DNA of 64,000 nucleotides from Skeletonema tropicum (lineage: Eukaryota; Bacillariophyta; Thalassiosirophyceae; Thalassiosirales; Thalassiosiraceae). This document shows positions 24,882 to 35,721 of the stretch, one piece after another. Where the stretch lies: the NCBI GenBank assembly GCA_037178625.1, contig CM074143.1:496001-560000 (forward strand), in the 5' to 3' direction. The position numbers and the translations under genes were made by a program. The first letter of the stretch is position 1, and every line of letters starts with the position of its first letter. The notes under the pieces were generated by a model. It had not been told where the DNA came from, did not search any database, and was given only the letters and a program-made list of their open reading frames with translations.

Positions 24882-25156
24882 ATATTTAAGATATTGATTT
24901 GCGTGCGAGGAATGTCATACGCAAGCCACTCATTATTATTTATGCACTCTTCTAATTGCATGTGGTGTTCCGTAGCATGATAGTCGATGAGTGGCTGCGC
25001 GGAAAAGTCACGGATGGCGACATGTTCTTCCTGCCAGCAGAGAAGCTGACACGTTGAAGTTAGGAGAGGAACAAGTGACGTCATATATTTGAGAATATGT
25101 AAAACGCGATCGATATAAAGTACTGTCAAACGCGATCGGTAACTCGGTTTTTGCAT
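24882..25156 (-). CDS. Possible upstream exon or separate short ORF
   Basis: A 92-codon minus frame with protein-like composition (LTSTCQLLCWQEEHVAIRDF and EECINNNEWLAYDIPRTQ). It could splice (24881-24813) in frame into the hypothetical gene downstream, although the donor is poor and the intron very short. I do not recognise it. Confidence 0.3.
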
Positions 25157-26084
25157 GATCGATGATCGTGCAGAAAAAGAGAAAAAGATGCCACCACAAT
25201 GGCCTACAATGGCACCCCTAGTATGGCCGCCTATCTCAGTCCATGAGTATATTTCATAAGGTATCGATGGCCCATCCCTTAAACGACATTATGGCGATTT
25301 TTTCGCAGCAGTGTGGCGTTTCGGCTGCTGTAGGGGTGGAGATAATATCATTGCAATCCACTTCATTGAGATTTGAAATGAAAACAACCACCTTCCCTGC
25401 ACCCATCGAAGATGATAAACATCTATAGGCACTACCCCTCCGCTACCCATCGCCGATGATAATATGAAGTGAGATTCTGGTTGCTCGGAATGACCATTAA
25501 AGCCCCCCCACACCTCCAAAATACCAAGGACACAAGATGTGCACAAAATTGCATAAATAATTTGACACTCTAACACAACAATAAGCCTGTAGACGGCGGA
25601 TCGAGCGGCTCTAAAGACCGCAACTCATCAACATTATTATATATAAGAAGTGTCGGCTATTTATTGTCCATAATATTGCAATAGGCTGGATAAAAATAGC
25701 AACATCATAGACAGAAATGACATTTATGTAGCATGTATTAGTCATTTATTTATGCGGTGTAGACAGTTGTAATAATAAAACCCTGCGGCTGAATAGTTGC
25801 AAAGGGTGTTGTCTGCGATATAGTTCACTGGATATTACTATTGGTAGGGTTTGTGCAACGTGGTGGCTATGAGAGTAGCGGCTATCATGTTGTTAGATAC
25901 TGACTGTCGAACGAAAAAACATGCATGCATGCAGTTGCGCTCCAGGTTGCTCGGACAGCGCGCTGCACTTTTTTGTTAGCTGCTATCAAAATCTTATGCA
26001 TCTACGATGCAATTTTGCTTGGAACGGCTCTAAGTAAGTAAGTGAGTATGTACTATAAAACGTTTCTGTTATAAGAATGTTATT
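25157..26084. other. No gene seen
   Basis: Non-coding. A short direct repeat, ACCCATCG..GATGATAA, occurs at about 25402 and 25446. Confidence 0.45.
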
Positions 26085-26239
26085 AAACAAGCATTGCAGA
26101 GCAACTTTATAGACGGATACATTGCAAAAAAAAATCCAACACGAAATCCACAGAATAATTTTGACATCATGACACATTTATGTTACAAAAACAAGCATTG
26201 CAGAGCAAATTTATAGACGGGTACATTGCAAAAAAAAAC
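26085..26239 (+). repeat. About 50-bp direct repeat ending in an A-run
   Basis: 26085-26134 and 26188-26239 both read AAACAAGCATTGCAGAGCAA, TTTATAGACGG, TACATTGC and then a run of nine A, with few differences. The spacing is 103 bp. It may be a tandem array fragment or the tail of a retroposon. Confidence 0.55.
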
Positions 26240-26387
26240 AGGCCCCGAGGGCCCGCGCCGCACTACACACCACACACAACATGCAGTCACAAATCGCCGC
26301 GCGCACCATTTCATAGGCACCACCATATCAGTTTCCTCAGGATAGATGGGATGAAGCTCTTGATTATGATACAGTTGTGGAGTACAT

Positions 26388-27240
26388 ATGACTACTAAGT
26401 TTAATGTTGCTGTGGTTGAACGTTCATGCGCCAAGAAGTACATGAAGGCGCTGAAAATAACAGATGAAATCACCCCCGACATGGTAGTCGAAGATGCTAG
26501 AGTCTTCCAATCGGTAGAGCAATATAATGGAATACGCAGTGCAATTGCTTGGGTCTACAAAGTAGCAGTAGCAAGAGCGGAGTTGCCTTTTGCGCAAGAT
26601 CTTGGGACCTACATTAATAACATGCCACGTTGCCGCAGCAAAGCAGCAACTCGGTCTCAAGCTCATGAAGGGCAAAGATGTGATGAAACCCGAAGCATAC
26701 GAGATAATTGCAGAGCATTTGAAAGTGGAGAGAAAGATATTTTCAATCATCTCATGCTTCTTTTGGACTGGAACTTGATGATTGATGAAGAGCAGTGAGA
26801 ACTGTTTGAATGTGAAAATGATACGCAGTGACTGAATTGTTTGTATTCGAGAAGGAGAAGGGTAAGCAGCGTGAGGCATGCACGGTCGATAGCACTGCTT
26901 CGCCAATCAAGAAAAGCCTCACATCTGTCTCGTGCTGTTCCCAAGGTAATAATAATCTTGGGATCTTTGCGTGTTTTCTGGCGCCAAGCAGTATACTAGG
27001 TAGAGTAGTCGAATGCATGATCTCGTTGAGGAAACCAAGGATGATTTTTACGACATTGGGATCAACTGGCAAGAACTTGGTACTCATTCTACTTGAAAGG
27101 CGTCAGAAGTATGGTCGCCAATGCCAGCACTGTGGGCCCATCGATTGTTGCCTTGTGTCTACGAGCGGGCTGGAAGCTTGGAGGTGTGACGGAGATGTAT
27201 CACTTTCGTCAAGACGCAGGTAATTTGAATGTGGTAAGAA
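26388..27240 (+). pseudogene. Decayed Crypton tyrosine recombinase
   Basis: Pieces in several plus frames follow the order of a stramenopile Crypton recombinase. They run from ERSCAKKYMKALKITDEITP (26388 frame) through KGKDVMKPEAYEIIAEHLK (26590 frame), EKDIFNHLMLLLDWNLM, LFVFEKEKGKQ, and SRMHDLVEETKDDFYDIGIN followed by LGTHST, to KGVRSMVANASTVGPSIVAL and AGWKLGGVTEMYHFRQDAG. The C-terminal catalytic box of these enzymes is H-S-x-R-K-G. Here the His is kept, the Arg codon is TGA, and the frame slips by one base right after it. Several frameshifts and a further stop at about 26998 show it is dead. No Crypton ends were identified. Confidence 0.75.
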
Positions 27241-27276
27241 GAGCTGCCTGTCTCGATATCGAGACGACACATTATG

Positions 27277-27456
27277 GATGTCGCCGCCATATTTCAACTG
27301 TTTGGACTTGGACCAAGAAGCAAGCTTGCGGCAATGGCAATGGCCAAAGCTGACCGCTGGCTGAAAGAGCGCATTCCAAAGATTCCAAAGTTTTGGAGAT
27401 CACAAAACAACAGCGATAGGCAGATGATAATCTTGTGTAGGTCTACATAAATAATG
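27277..27456 (+). pseudogene. Short Ala/Lys-rich coding relic after the Crypton
   Basis: A 59-codon frame from ATG 27277 (MDVAAIFQLFGLGPRSKLAA, then AKADRWLKERIPKIPKFW). It follows the Crypton C-terminal box and may be its tail in another frame. Identity is uncertain. Confidence 0.35.
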
Positions 27457-27575
27457 TACATTTTAACATCAACAACCTCATTTGTAACTTTGCGTGGTCT
27501 GGAGTGGGCGGTCTTGAGGGCACTAGCGGACACCTGGAGGCAAATTATACCCCGTTGACAGGGCCTTTTGTACCC

Positions 27576-27592
27576 GGTGTAACTTTTACACC
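27576..27592. repeat. Hairpin word GTGTAA-CTT-TTACAC, copy 3
   Basis: GGTGTAA, CTT, TTACACC, within the 165 bp upstream of the second ankyrin-helicase gene. The preceding bases TAC.CCGG resemble those at copy 1. Confidence 0.5.
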
Positions 27593-27740
27593 AGAATTTT
27601 ATCCACTTGTGCATTCTGGAGCTGGTGCATCCCATCTCCCATCTATTTACGTCGTTGTTGTGTTGTTGTGCACTGAAATCGCAGGCAATGGAGTAATTGA
27701 TAATCGATAATAATCGATCAGAGCAGCATCCTTCATAAGC

Positions 27741-30700
27741 ATGGGAAAGAAGAGTAAGAAAAAAGGAGGCGCCGCCAACAAGGCTGCTCGAAAAGAGAAA
27801 TTGCAAGAGCGACGTGAGCAGCAGTTGGAGCAGCTGGATCAAAATTATGCTGGTAGCAGTTGTAATACTGAGGTCGTGGACAATCGCCGCGATCGAGAAT
27901 ATTTCGTAGGAGATCGAGTGTGGTTCAAAGGAGATCGTTCGTATTATGATGTGGATAATCCAAATACTTACAGAGGTATTGTGCAAAAAGTTGACGGAGA
28001 TTTCGTGGATGTTAAGCCGCTGCAGGCATTGATTGATGGGGTTGATCATATTATAAGAATTCCTACAAAGACAAAACCACCAGACATGGAGTATTTATTT
28101 CCAGATTTTTGCGACATGACGCTTCGTTTTGATATTGGCGATGAGGTGGTATGTAACGCTGGTCATAGGATCCCGGCCTCTGTGAATATGTGTTGGCCGC
28201 TTGTTGAGATTGAAGAGCAGGGACTTCCTCTCCCTGGGACTCCTGAGGATCAGGTACCACATTACAAGTGCGATAAGCTCTTTGTAGACAATTATCCATG
28301 CATAGCGGCACCCAGAGATGATGATATTGCGATTCGGAGAAGGCCGACTTCTTTCCGATTCAAAGTTGGAGATAATGTTACGTTTCATTCCATCAGAGCG
28401 TGGGGGAATACTACAGCTGCAGAAAATCAGCTAAGACGACGTGCAGCAGCATGGACTGAGGGGAAGGTTATCTCGGTAGATGTATGTGAAGAAGGGCTAG
28501 ATTATGCTGCATATGAGTGCTCCTTCAAGGTTGCAGCAAAGAAGTATACCTGTTTGATAGAAAATGACGACGACGAACACATTGCACTTGTTGCTACAGA
28601 GCCAAGAAGGAGACTCATTGAAGCCATTGAACAGGACTGCAGCCGCGATCATTTGGTTTACCTCACTAGCCACTTCAATATTGATGTCTCTGCATTCAGG
28701 GATTTGGTGATGACGAAAGCAATTGAATTCGCTAGCTACAATGCACTCACATGGTTACAGCATGATTGCAGCATTGATGCAACTATCGTCAAAGACGACG
28801 ATGGGAATAACTTCCTCCATATGATCGCAAATACACCATTCGCATCTCGTTTCATCAGAAGGTTGGGCGAGAACTGCTCTACTCAATATCAAGAACAACG
28901 CAAAGATAATCGCGCAGATGTGAAACTTGAAATTAAAGAATTTGATCATCCTACGTTTAAGGGGATCAACAATAATGGGGATGTATGGCTTCAATCTCTG
29001 GTGCGAAGGGGTGATGTCAAAGCACTAGATGTCGCATTTTCTCCTCTTCATGGGCTTGCATGGGAGTTTTATTTCGACGCTAAAGTGCTTGAATTGGTTG
29101 CCGCCTCTATCAAGGAATCCAATAATCCGGTGATGCAGTACATCTTTGATGCGTTCGTCTCATTTCACACAATCCACGAACAAATTTGCGCCTTGAAGTA
29201 TACTACTTCCGCATCCGCAGAGAGATCTTTGCAAGATGAGAGGTTAACTGTTTTTCTGGGGGAAGGTGGGAAGCAACGAGGCAAACTACTGGTAAGGTTT
29301 TTCTGTGATTGGGAGGATTGTGGTCCCTTACACACCATAGACAGAAGTATGGCCGTTTCAAATATATTGGCTCATGGTATATTTCAGCTCTTTCAAGCGC
29401 TGTATGAAGCTGACCAGAGCCTGTTTGACACTGAATATTATACTGCGTCAAACAAAGACGAACGACATTTTATTCAAGAAGAGCTGCGCACATCAAAAGA
29501 TGTTTCCAGAAACAGTGAGTCCCTCACAGTTGACATATTCGGAATGTGCATCTTGGGGAGGCACTACTCCCTGAGAATGTTTCACAGAGATTACTCCTAC
29601 CAGTTTAACACGTACCAGCGCTATGTAAGGGAGCATTTCTTGACCTACAATTCAGACAATCGCCCTTCTTTACATCATCATTTGGCAATGGAAAAAGATA
29701 GGGAGAAAAAGATAGGGTCGGGAAGTGAGAACCAATGGTTGAAAGAAAGATTGAGATTGCTTGAAGACGATGATAGTGTGAAGGGTAGGCAGGATATTCT
29801 CGCATACCTACTCAGCCAACACAGAGAAGCTCGTATCGATATACTGTTCCCGTTAAGGCATCGACAATGTTGGGCACTTCGCCTCATGGTCGACAAGAAG
29901 TACTTGAATCTTGAGGGATTGGCTACCAAGGAAAAGAATCTTGCCCAAAATGCCTCGGCGCTTACATTTCTGAACGCAGGACAGATTCCATGCAATATGA
30001 CAATTAGATGCTGCTTGACCTTCGCAGCCGTCCAATACGATGATCTCCAATCCCTTGAGTGGCTATGTGAATCATTTGGTGCTCCCACTGATCTTGTTGG
30101 TGGTTGGAATTTGCTCCATTACAGCGCTTACATGGGCAGGATAGAAATCATTGGCTGGCTGTCCACCCAACCAGTTTGGAATGCGTTTGTGTCCCAAGCC
30201 TCCACTCGCAAGCCTTTTGGTGATGCGTTTGCAGTACATATTGCGGCAAGCTGTGGTCACTTGCATGCATGCGATCTTTTGATCGACTTGAACGTGCCTC
30301 TCGAAGATAAGAACGGCAAGCTCCCGGAAGATTATGCAGAGAAATCTCATCATGAATTCGTTCGTAAATGGGCAGCCGATAGAGCCAAGCCACAGGCTCT
30401 CTTGAAGGACATAGCAAAGCTTCTCAGCCTAGTGGCAGCGCGGAGAAGTGTGAGTGAAATAAAGGATTTCATCATTTCCTCAAAATGCCTCGACGTTGAA
30501 AATTGGAGTGTATGCAACTGGAATACCTATGATGAGCAGCATGCGGGCATGTCCTTTCGGGATGTCATCCATGCTTGCTGTAAAGACTCGAATATTGAGC
30601 TGGTAAAGTGGATTTGCTCTCGACTCTTTTTCAATCGCAACAAGTATTTTTCACAGATGTTTTGGGGTTACGAGTGGGGGGCGTTAGGCCAACAGGAGTT

Positions 30701-33700
30701 AGGAGATAGAAAGAAAAGATTGTCTAACGATGACCTCATTTCATTTGCTAAGGAGAGGGGATATGCCGACATAGGAAGCCATCTTCAAAGAAAGTGGTTC
30801 AAAGACATCTCATGCGAAGACCCTTTGACGCACAATTGTATATCTATGTTGGAGTATGCATTTGGTGGAGATGACCGTCTTGTTGATATCAGAGCAGCAA
30901 TTCTCCGCGTTGATGTGCTTGCAAATATTGCTGACACTTGCTATGGAACTATGTTGGATATCCTGATGAGAGGAGGACAAGTAGATGAGCTCATAACATT
31001 ATGGAGGATCAACTCCGCTTCTAATGCGGCTGTGATGGCTGAAGCTGAGGACATTTTGACTCGAGAATGTGGCTCATACTTTTTATTAGGCACATTTGAG
31101 ATGCCGAAGTACATTTCCGAGTGGCATTATACAGAAAATCACCCTCTTTCAAAGCTTCTGTTGTACGCCGAAGAGCGGTATGGTGGGCAACGAGGAGCAC
31201 ACATTATTCTTGCAACAGAAGGTCACACTGAGTTGTTGCGTTTTTGTCTATCTAATGTCAAAGGGTGGAATGCTGCGATGGAGCTCAATGTAGTCCGGAT
31301 TGCGTCATTCTTTGGACACGCATCGATTGTAGAGATGCTTTTGAGTCCAGATATCGCATTCAGTCTTCATTCAGATGAAAAAGATAGGCAGAGGGCAGCA
31401 ATCGTTGGTGCTGGTGAGGCGTTGCGTTATCGTGACTTGGAACCTTTTGAAAACATCCCAAAAGATTTCATCATCGACAAAGGCCTTGATATTAAGAGGA
31501 AGTTTGAAGGGATAAACGATATTGAAGAAGATTCCTGGACGAAAAAAGGGAATGTATTCTACAGATGATGAGCGAATCATTGATTGTTGCTGTTCTAAAT
31601 GGGTATTTGAGAGAGTTATTTGACACTGATGTGGATAACAAAGCTTCATTGAAGACATTGAAGCTTCTCGTTGATAATCGCATCTATTCGCATGAAGAAG
31701 TAATATATGCAATGAAGCTGATATTGGATGAGAACTTGTACTCCGAAATGGGGCCATCATGTGATATAGATTTGCTCCTAGGCGTCATAGATGGATTGGG
31801 AATAGAATTAATTTTCTATCCCACGCAGATGCAAGAAATTGGCAATGACGTGGTGAGGTCGATGAATGGGAGAGACATCGATGATGCTGCAATCTCAGTC
31901 TACATTTCTTTTTTCGAGAAATTGGCTGATGCTGGTGTAGATATCCAGAGCATCGGTAAGCGTGAATTTTCTTATTCTTATTGGGAGCAGAGTGGAAAGG
32001 GTTTCAAGAATGCTGTCATCAGCTTGCAACAAAAGCAACTGAGCGATTGGTCCCGATTTGATATTATAACAAAAAGTGGTTCATTGGCAGATGTCCAACA
32101 AGTCATTGTAAATGGAAGTTTGGCAACGGATTCTCGAGACCGAGGTGGCCTTTTGCTAACTCACCTAAGCGCAGCGTATGATCGTGTGGACTTGCTTGAG
32201 TGGCTCGTTGTTAGCAAAGGTTTGAATTTGAATGGACTGGATGCTCAACACAGGACGACGCTAGACGTTGCGAAAGCCTCGAAAGCCTCTTTGGCAACGA
32301 AGTGGATTATAGAATGGAAAGCAAAAACTATCATAGGCTCGTTTCTTCGTCGCAACTATTACCATGCGATGCATAAACGAAAACTACAGCAGTCAATCGA
32401 TGCGGCCACACTCATTCAAAGCGTCGTTCGTGCATACGCCACTCGCAAAATCTTTGCCAACGTACTTGTGCGAAGGTTGGAAGAGTCACAGCACTTTGCA
32501 TCCATCTGGGGTCGTGTAACCTCATCTCTCACCAACTCCTCAACTTCAACTAGTTGGACTGATATTCGGGAACATCTAATGGACATCGAAGTAGGGTTGG
32601 ATGATGCGATGTTGGATGATACTGACCAAAGATTAAATAGAGCCATGGAGGATGCTGTACAGGAAGATAGCAAAGAAGGAGATGATGAGATTGTTCCCGA
32701 TGAAACAGTCGATTTGGAGGAGCTTGTGCCGGAAGATGACGTTGTTGCAGATGATGGAGTGTTCCATAACAAGGCGAACGACAACAACAGCTCTCAATGG
32801 TTGACCTTCCAGATGTCTTCCCACGTGGTGAAATTCTTGCAGCAGGGCGACAAGAAATACCGCTCCTTCTTTGTTCGTCGTATGCGCCAACTCGCCTCGG
32901 GAGAACGAAGTCGTATCCTACAGAAACCACTCAAAGGATCAAAAACTCTCATCTACGAAACCTATTTGGAGCAAAAGTCCGGTCATCGAATCTTGTGGAC
33001 TGAGGAGAGGGGTAGACTTGTGATCTGGTACATCGCCAAACACAAACAAGTGAGCCGTCTGATGCAGCTCATCGACGACTCAAAGAGCCGCAGCGCACGG
33101 CAGCAGATGCCTGACTCTTTGGTGAATGAGCTGCAAAACGAGGGCTTATTACCGCAGAACGAGCGAAAAGAAGTATTGCTTGATATATTTGGAAACGTAC
33201 CGTTAAAGATATATGACGTCAACTTCAACACAATTAGCGAGATAACAAAGGAATCTTGGACGCCTCAGTTGCATCTCACGGATGAAGAGCATGATATCGT
33301 GGAGGCAGAAGGCACCGTGCTGGTTCTAGGAAGAAGTGGCACAGGCAAAACTGTGACAATAACGCAAAGGTTGGAATTCGACCGACAGTCAAGGGCTGCC
33401 CAAGATCCATCATTCACACAGCTATTTGTTGCTCGGTCATTGAGGCTCTGTAGATATGTTGAAGGGGCTGTAAGTGAAGACAATCGGGCATCTTTTGTCA
33501 CATACGCAAGATTGCTGAGTGATATCGAGTCAACTCTGCCGGGTCAGTCTACTCGCAACTTCAATCCAAGCCAAAGGATTGACTTTGGGCGTTTCAAGCG
33601 AGATTTTCATAACAATTCGTCCTTCAATGAGAGGGTCAGTGCGTTGATATCATGGACGGTTATCAGAACATTCCTGAAAGGATCGATTGAGGCGTTTCAG

Positions 33701-35221
33701 AGTCCTGACGGGATTCTCCCAAGAGATGCCTTCGTGGAAGTGGAGAGGCTAGGCAAAAATCGATGCAGAATCCCTGTTGAGCTGCGTGATCATATTTATG
33801 ATGAGTTTCTTCAATACCAAAAGTATCTTGAAGATCAACAGCTATGGGACGACTGTGATCGTGTGCGCCACTTGTTACTCCGTATGAAAACTGCAAAGGA
33901 AGATGATCCAGATGCCTTTGACCAAATCCAAAGAAGCAAAGTATACGTGGACGAAGTGCAAGATTATACTCAACTGGAGATACTTCTCTTCTTCTACCTG
34001 TCAGGTCCGAGTGGACTCTTCCTCGCTGGCGATCCAGCTCAGAGTGTCGTCGAAGGCACTGAGTTCCGCTTCGAGGAAGTTCGTGGAGTGGGTCACTTTG
34101 TAGGCTCTGTGATGCAGAAGCCAAAGACAGTGAATGTAAACTTTCGCTCACACTCTGGCATACTGAACTGTGCGGGAGGGGTGCTAGATCTAATGTTCAC
34201 TCACTTTCCGAGCAGTGCTAAGCAGCTGAAGAAGGATGAAGGATTGTTTCAAGGATCTAGACCAGGCGTCTTGTTGGGAGCCAGCGTTGATCAATTGAAC
34301 ATTCTGTTGGGCGACAAGCTCAAAGGAGCAGTTGTCCTGACACATGATGAATCTGCTCGTCACTGGCGACGGATGCTAAATGACTACAAAGTGAGTTACT
34401 CTTGAAAGATTGATTCTTGCTGTTATTCTTGTTGATTCGTTTTCATCTTCATTCATTTGTGCATACATGTGTGTTATTCTTCTCGTTCCTCCCAGCTTGT
34501 TTATGGGGTCAGGGAAGCCAAGGGTTTAGAGTTCAAGACAGTGATCATACTCGACTTCTTCCGAGAGATGCCTTCGTCACTTCAAAAGCCATGGAGAGAG
34601 CTTGTGCTGGGCAGAGCGACAGAAGATTTCGAACGAAGCCATCCTCTCGTAGCGACATTCCTGAAGCTGTTGTACACAGGTGCAACGCGATGTATTGAGA
34701 AGCTATTCTTTGTGGAGACCAAGTCCTCTACAGCTGGAGATGCGACTATGCGGTGGCTCACCAAGAAAGTCGCTGACAGAGCTAGCTATGCAACTCGGAA
34801 TAACATTAATGATGTGGAGGCAATGAGTATGACAAGTGACGAATTTATCAGTGAGGGCATCAACAATGCAGAGTTAGCCCAAGGCATGGATCTTGGCCAG
34901 GCCCAACTGTTGTTGGAGAGATCGATTTGGTGTTTTGAACAGACGGACATCATTGAGCTTGCAGCAAAGGCTAGAATTCACTACAGCAGCATCTTGTTTC
35001 GACAGGAACTTGAGCCACCACATGATGAGAAATATGCCAATGAGAGTGCGGTGATTGAGATGAGAGCTGCTCAATTGATAGAGTCGCTTACAAAAGAAGG
35101 CCTTTTGTTTGAAGTATTGAATATCTTTTCGTCGGTGATACCTTTCCTCTCTGAATATGCCAAGGAAGAGCTGGAGAAGCGTTTCATTCGCAAGGTCCGG
35201 CTCGCTGTGAGAGAGGAATAG
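27741..35221 (+). CDS. TRANK1-like ankyrin/IQ/SF1-helicase protein, copy 2 (one frameshift)
   Basis: Exon 27741-34390 and exon 34496-35221; the intron 34391-34495 is 105 bp and phase 0, exactly as in copy 1. Domain order is the same: MGKKSKKKGG start, three SH3-like segments, ankyrin-like repeats, IQ motif (IQSVVRAYATRK), SF1 helicase with GRSGTGKT, DEVQD, LAGDPAQSV, NFRSH and REAKGLEF. The frame breaks at about 31541-31565. After SWTKK the frame runs into TGA at 31566, while the next frame opens with ATG 31565 (MSESLIVAVLNG) and continues to the donor. A run of six A at 31542-31547 is the likely spot, since one further base there would keep the frame open. It may be a real mutation or an assembly error. 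The helicase half is almost identical to copy 1; the N-terminal and middle parts differ more. Confidence 0.82.
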
Positions 35222-35721
35222 AGGGAAGAACTTAAACTCAGTCAAGCTATGTTACATTCTCTTGAGATGTGGAACTCAATGGTAGTTTTGTAAACAATTT
35301 TCAGTAGAGTAAGCAACTTTCACCTTTTCATTGCAGCTTACACTTGTTTCTTTCCAGCTGTTTCCTCTCTATCTAGAGAATTGCCAACTCTTTAGAGCTT
35401 TGTCACGTATCTCTTGACATGAGTAACTGAATGGAACATTACAGAGAATGTTCATTAGAGTAAGCAACTATCACCTTTTCATTGCATCCATTACATCTGT
35501 TCCTTCCCAGCTGTGTCCTCTCTTTCGAATTGCCAACCAACGAAGCTTTATGTTGAAAGAAGATTGAACGATGAGTGGAAGATCCGATGCTACTTATTTT
35601 TATGATGCCTGTCTCAATTCCGAAACCTGTCCGTCTCCCGTCCTTTCCTCCTCAACACCACGAAACACAAAAAATGAAATCAGAAATCTGAGAGTTTGAA
35701 CTAAACCATGATGCTGTGTAG
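35222..35721. repeat. Intergenic with a 65-bp direct repeat
   Basis: 35306-35370 and 35457-35523 are direct repeats (AGAGTAAGCAACT, TCACCTTTTCATTGCA, CCAGCTGT.TCCTCTCT) about 151 bp apart. No gene otherwise. Confidence 0.6.

Noticed and set aside
27294..28049. 251-codon minus-strand ORF
   Set aside because: It overlaps the start of the copy 2 gene on the opposite strand; a similar antisense frame exists at 7313-7735, as expected from the duplication.
31565..31568. ATGA stop-start overlap as translational coupling
   Set aside because: The gene is eukaryotic and copy 1 is continuous, so a frame slip is the simpler reading.
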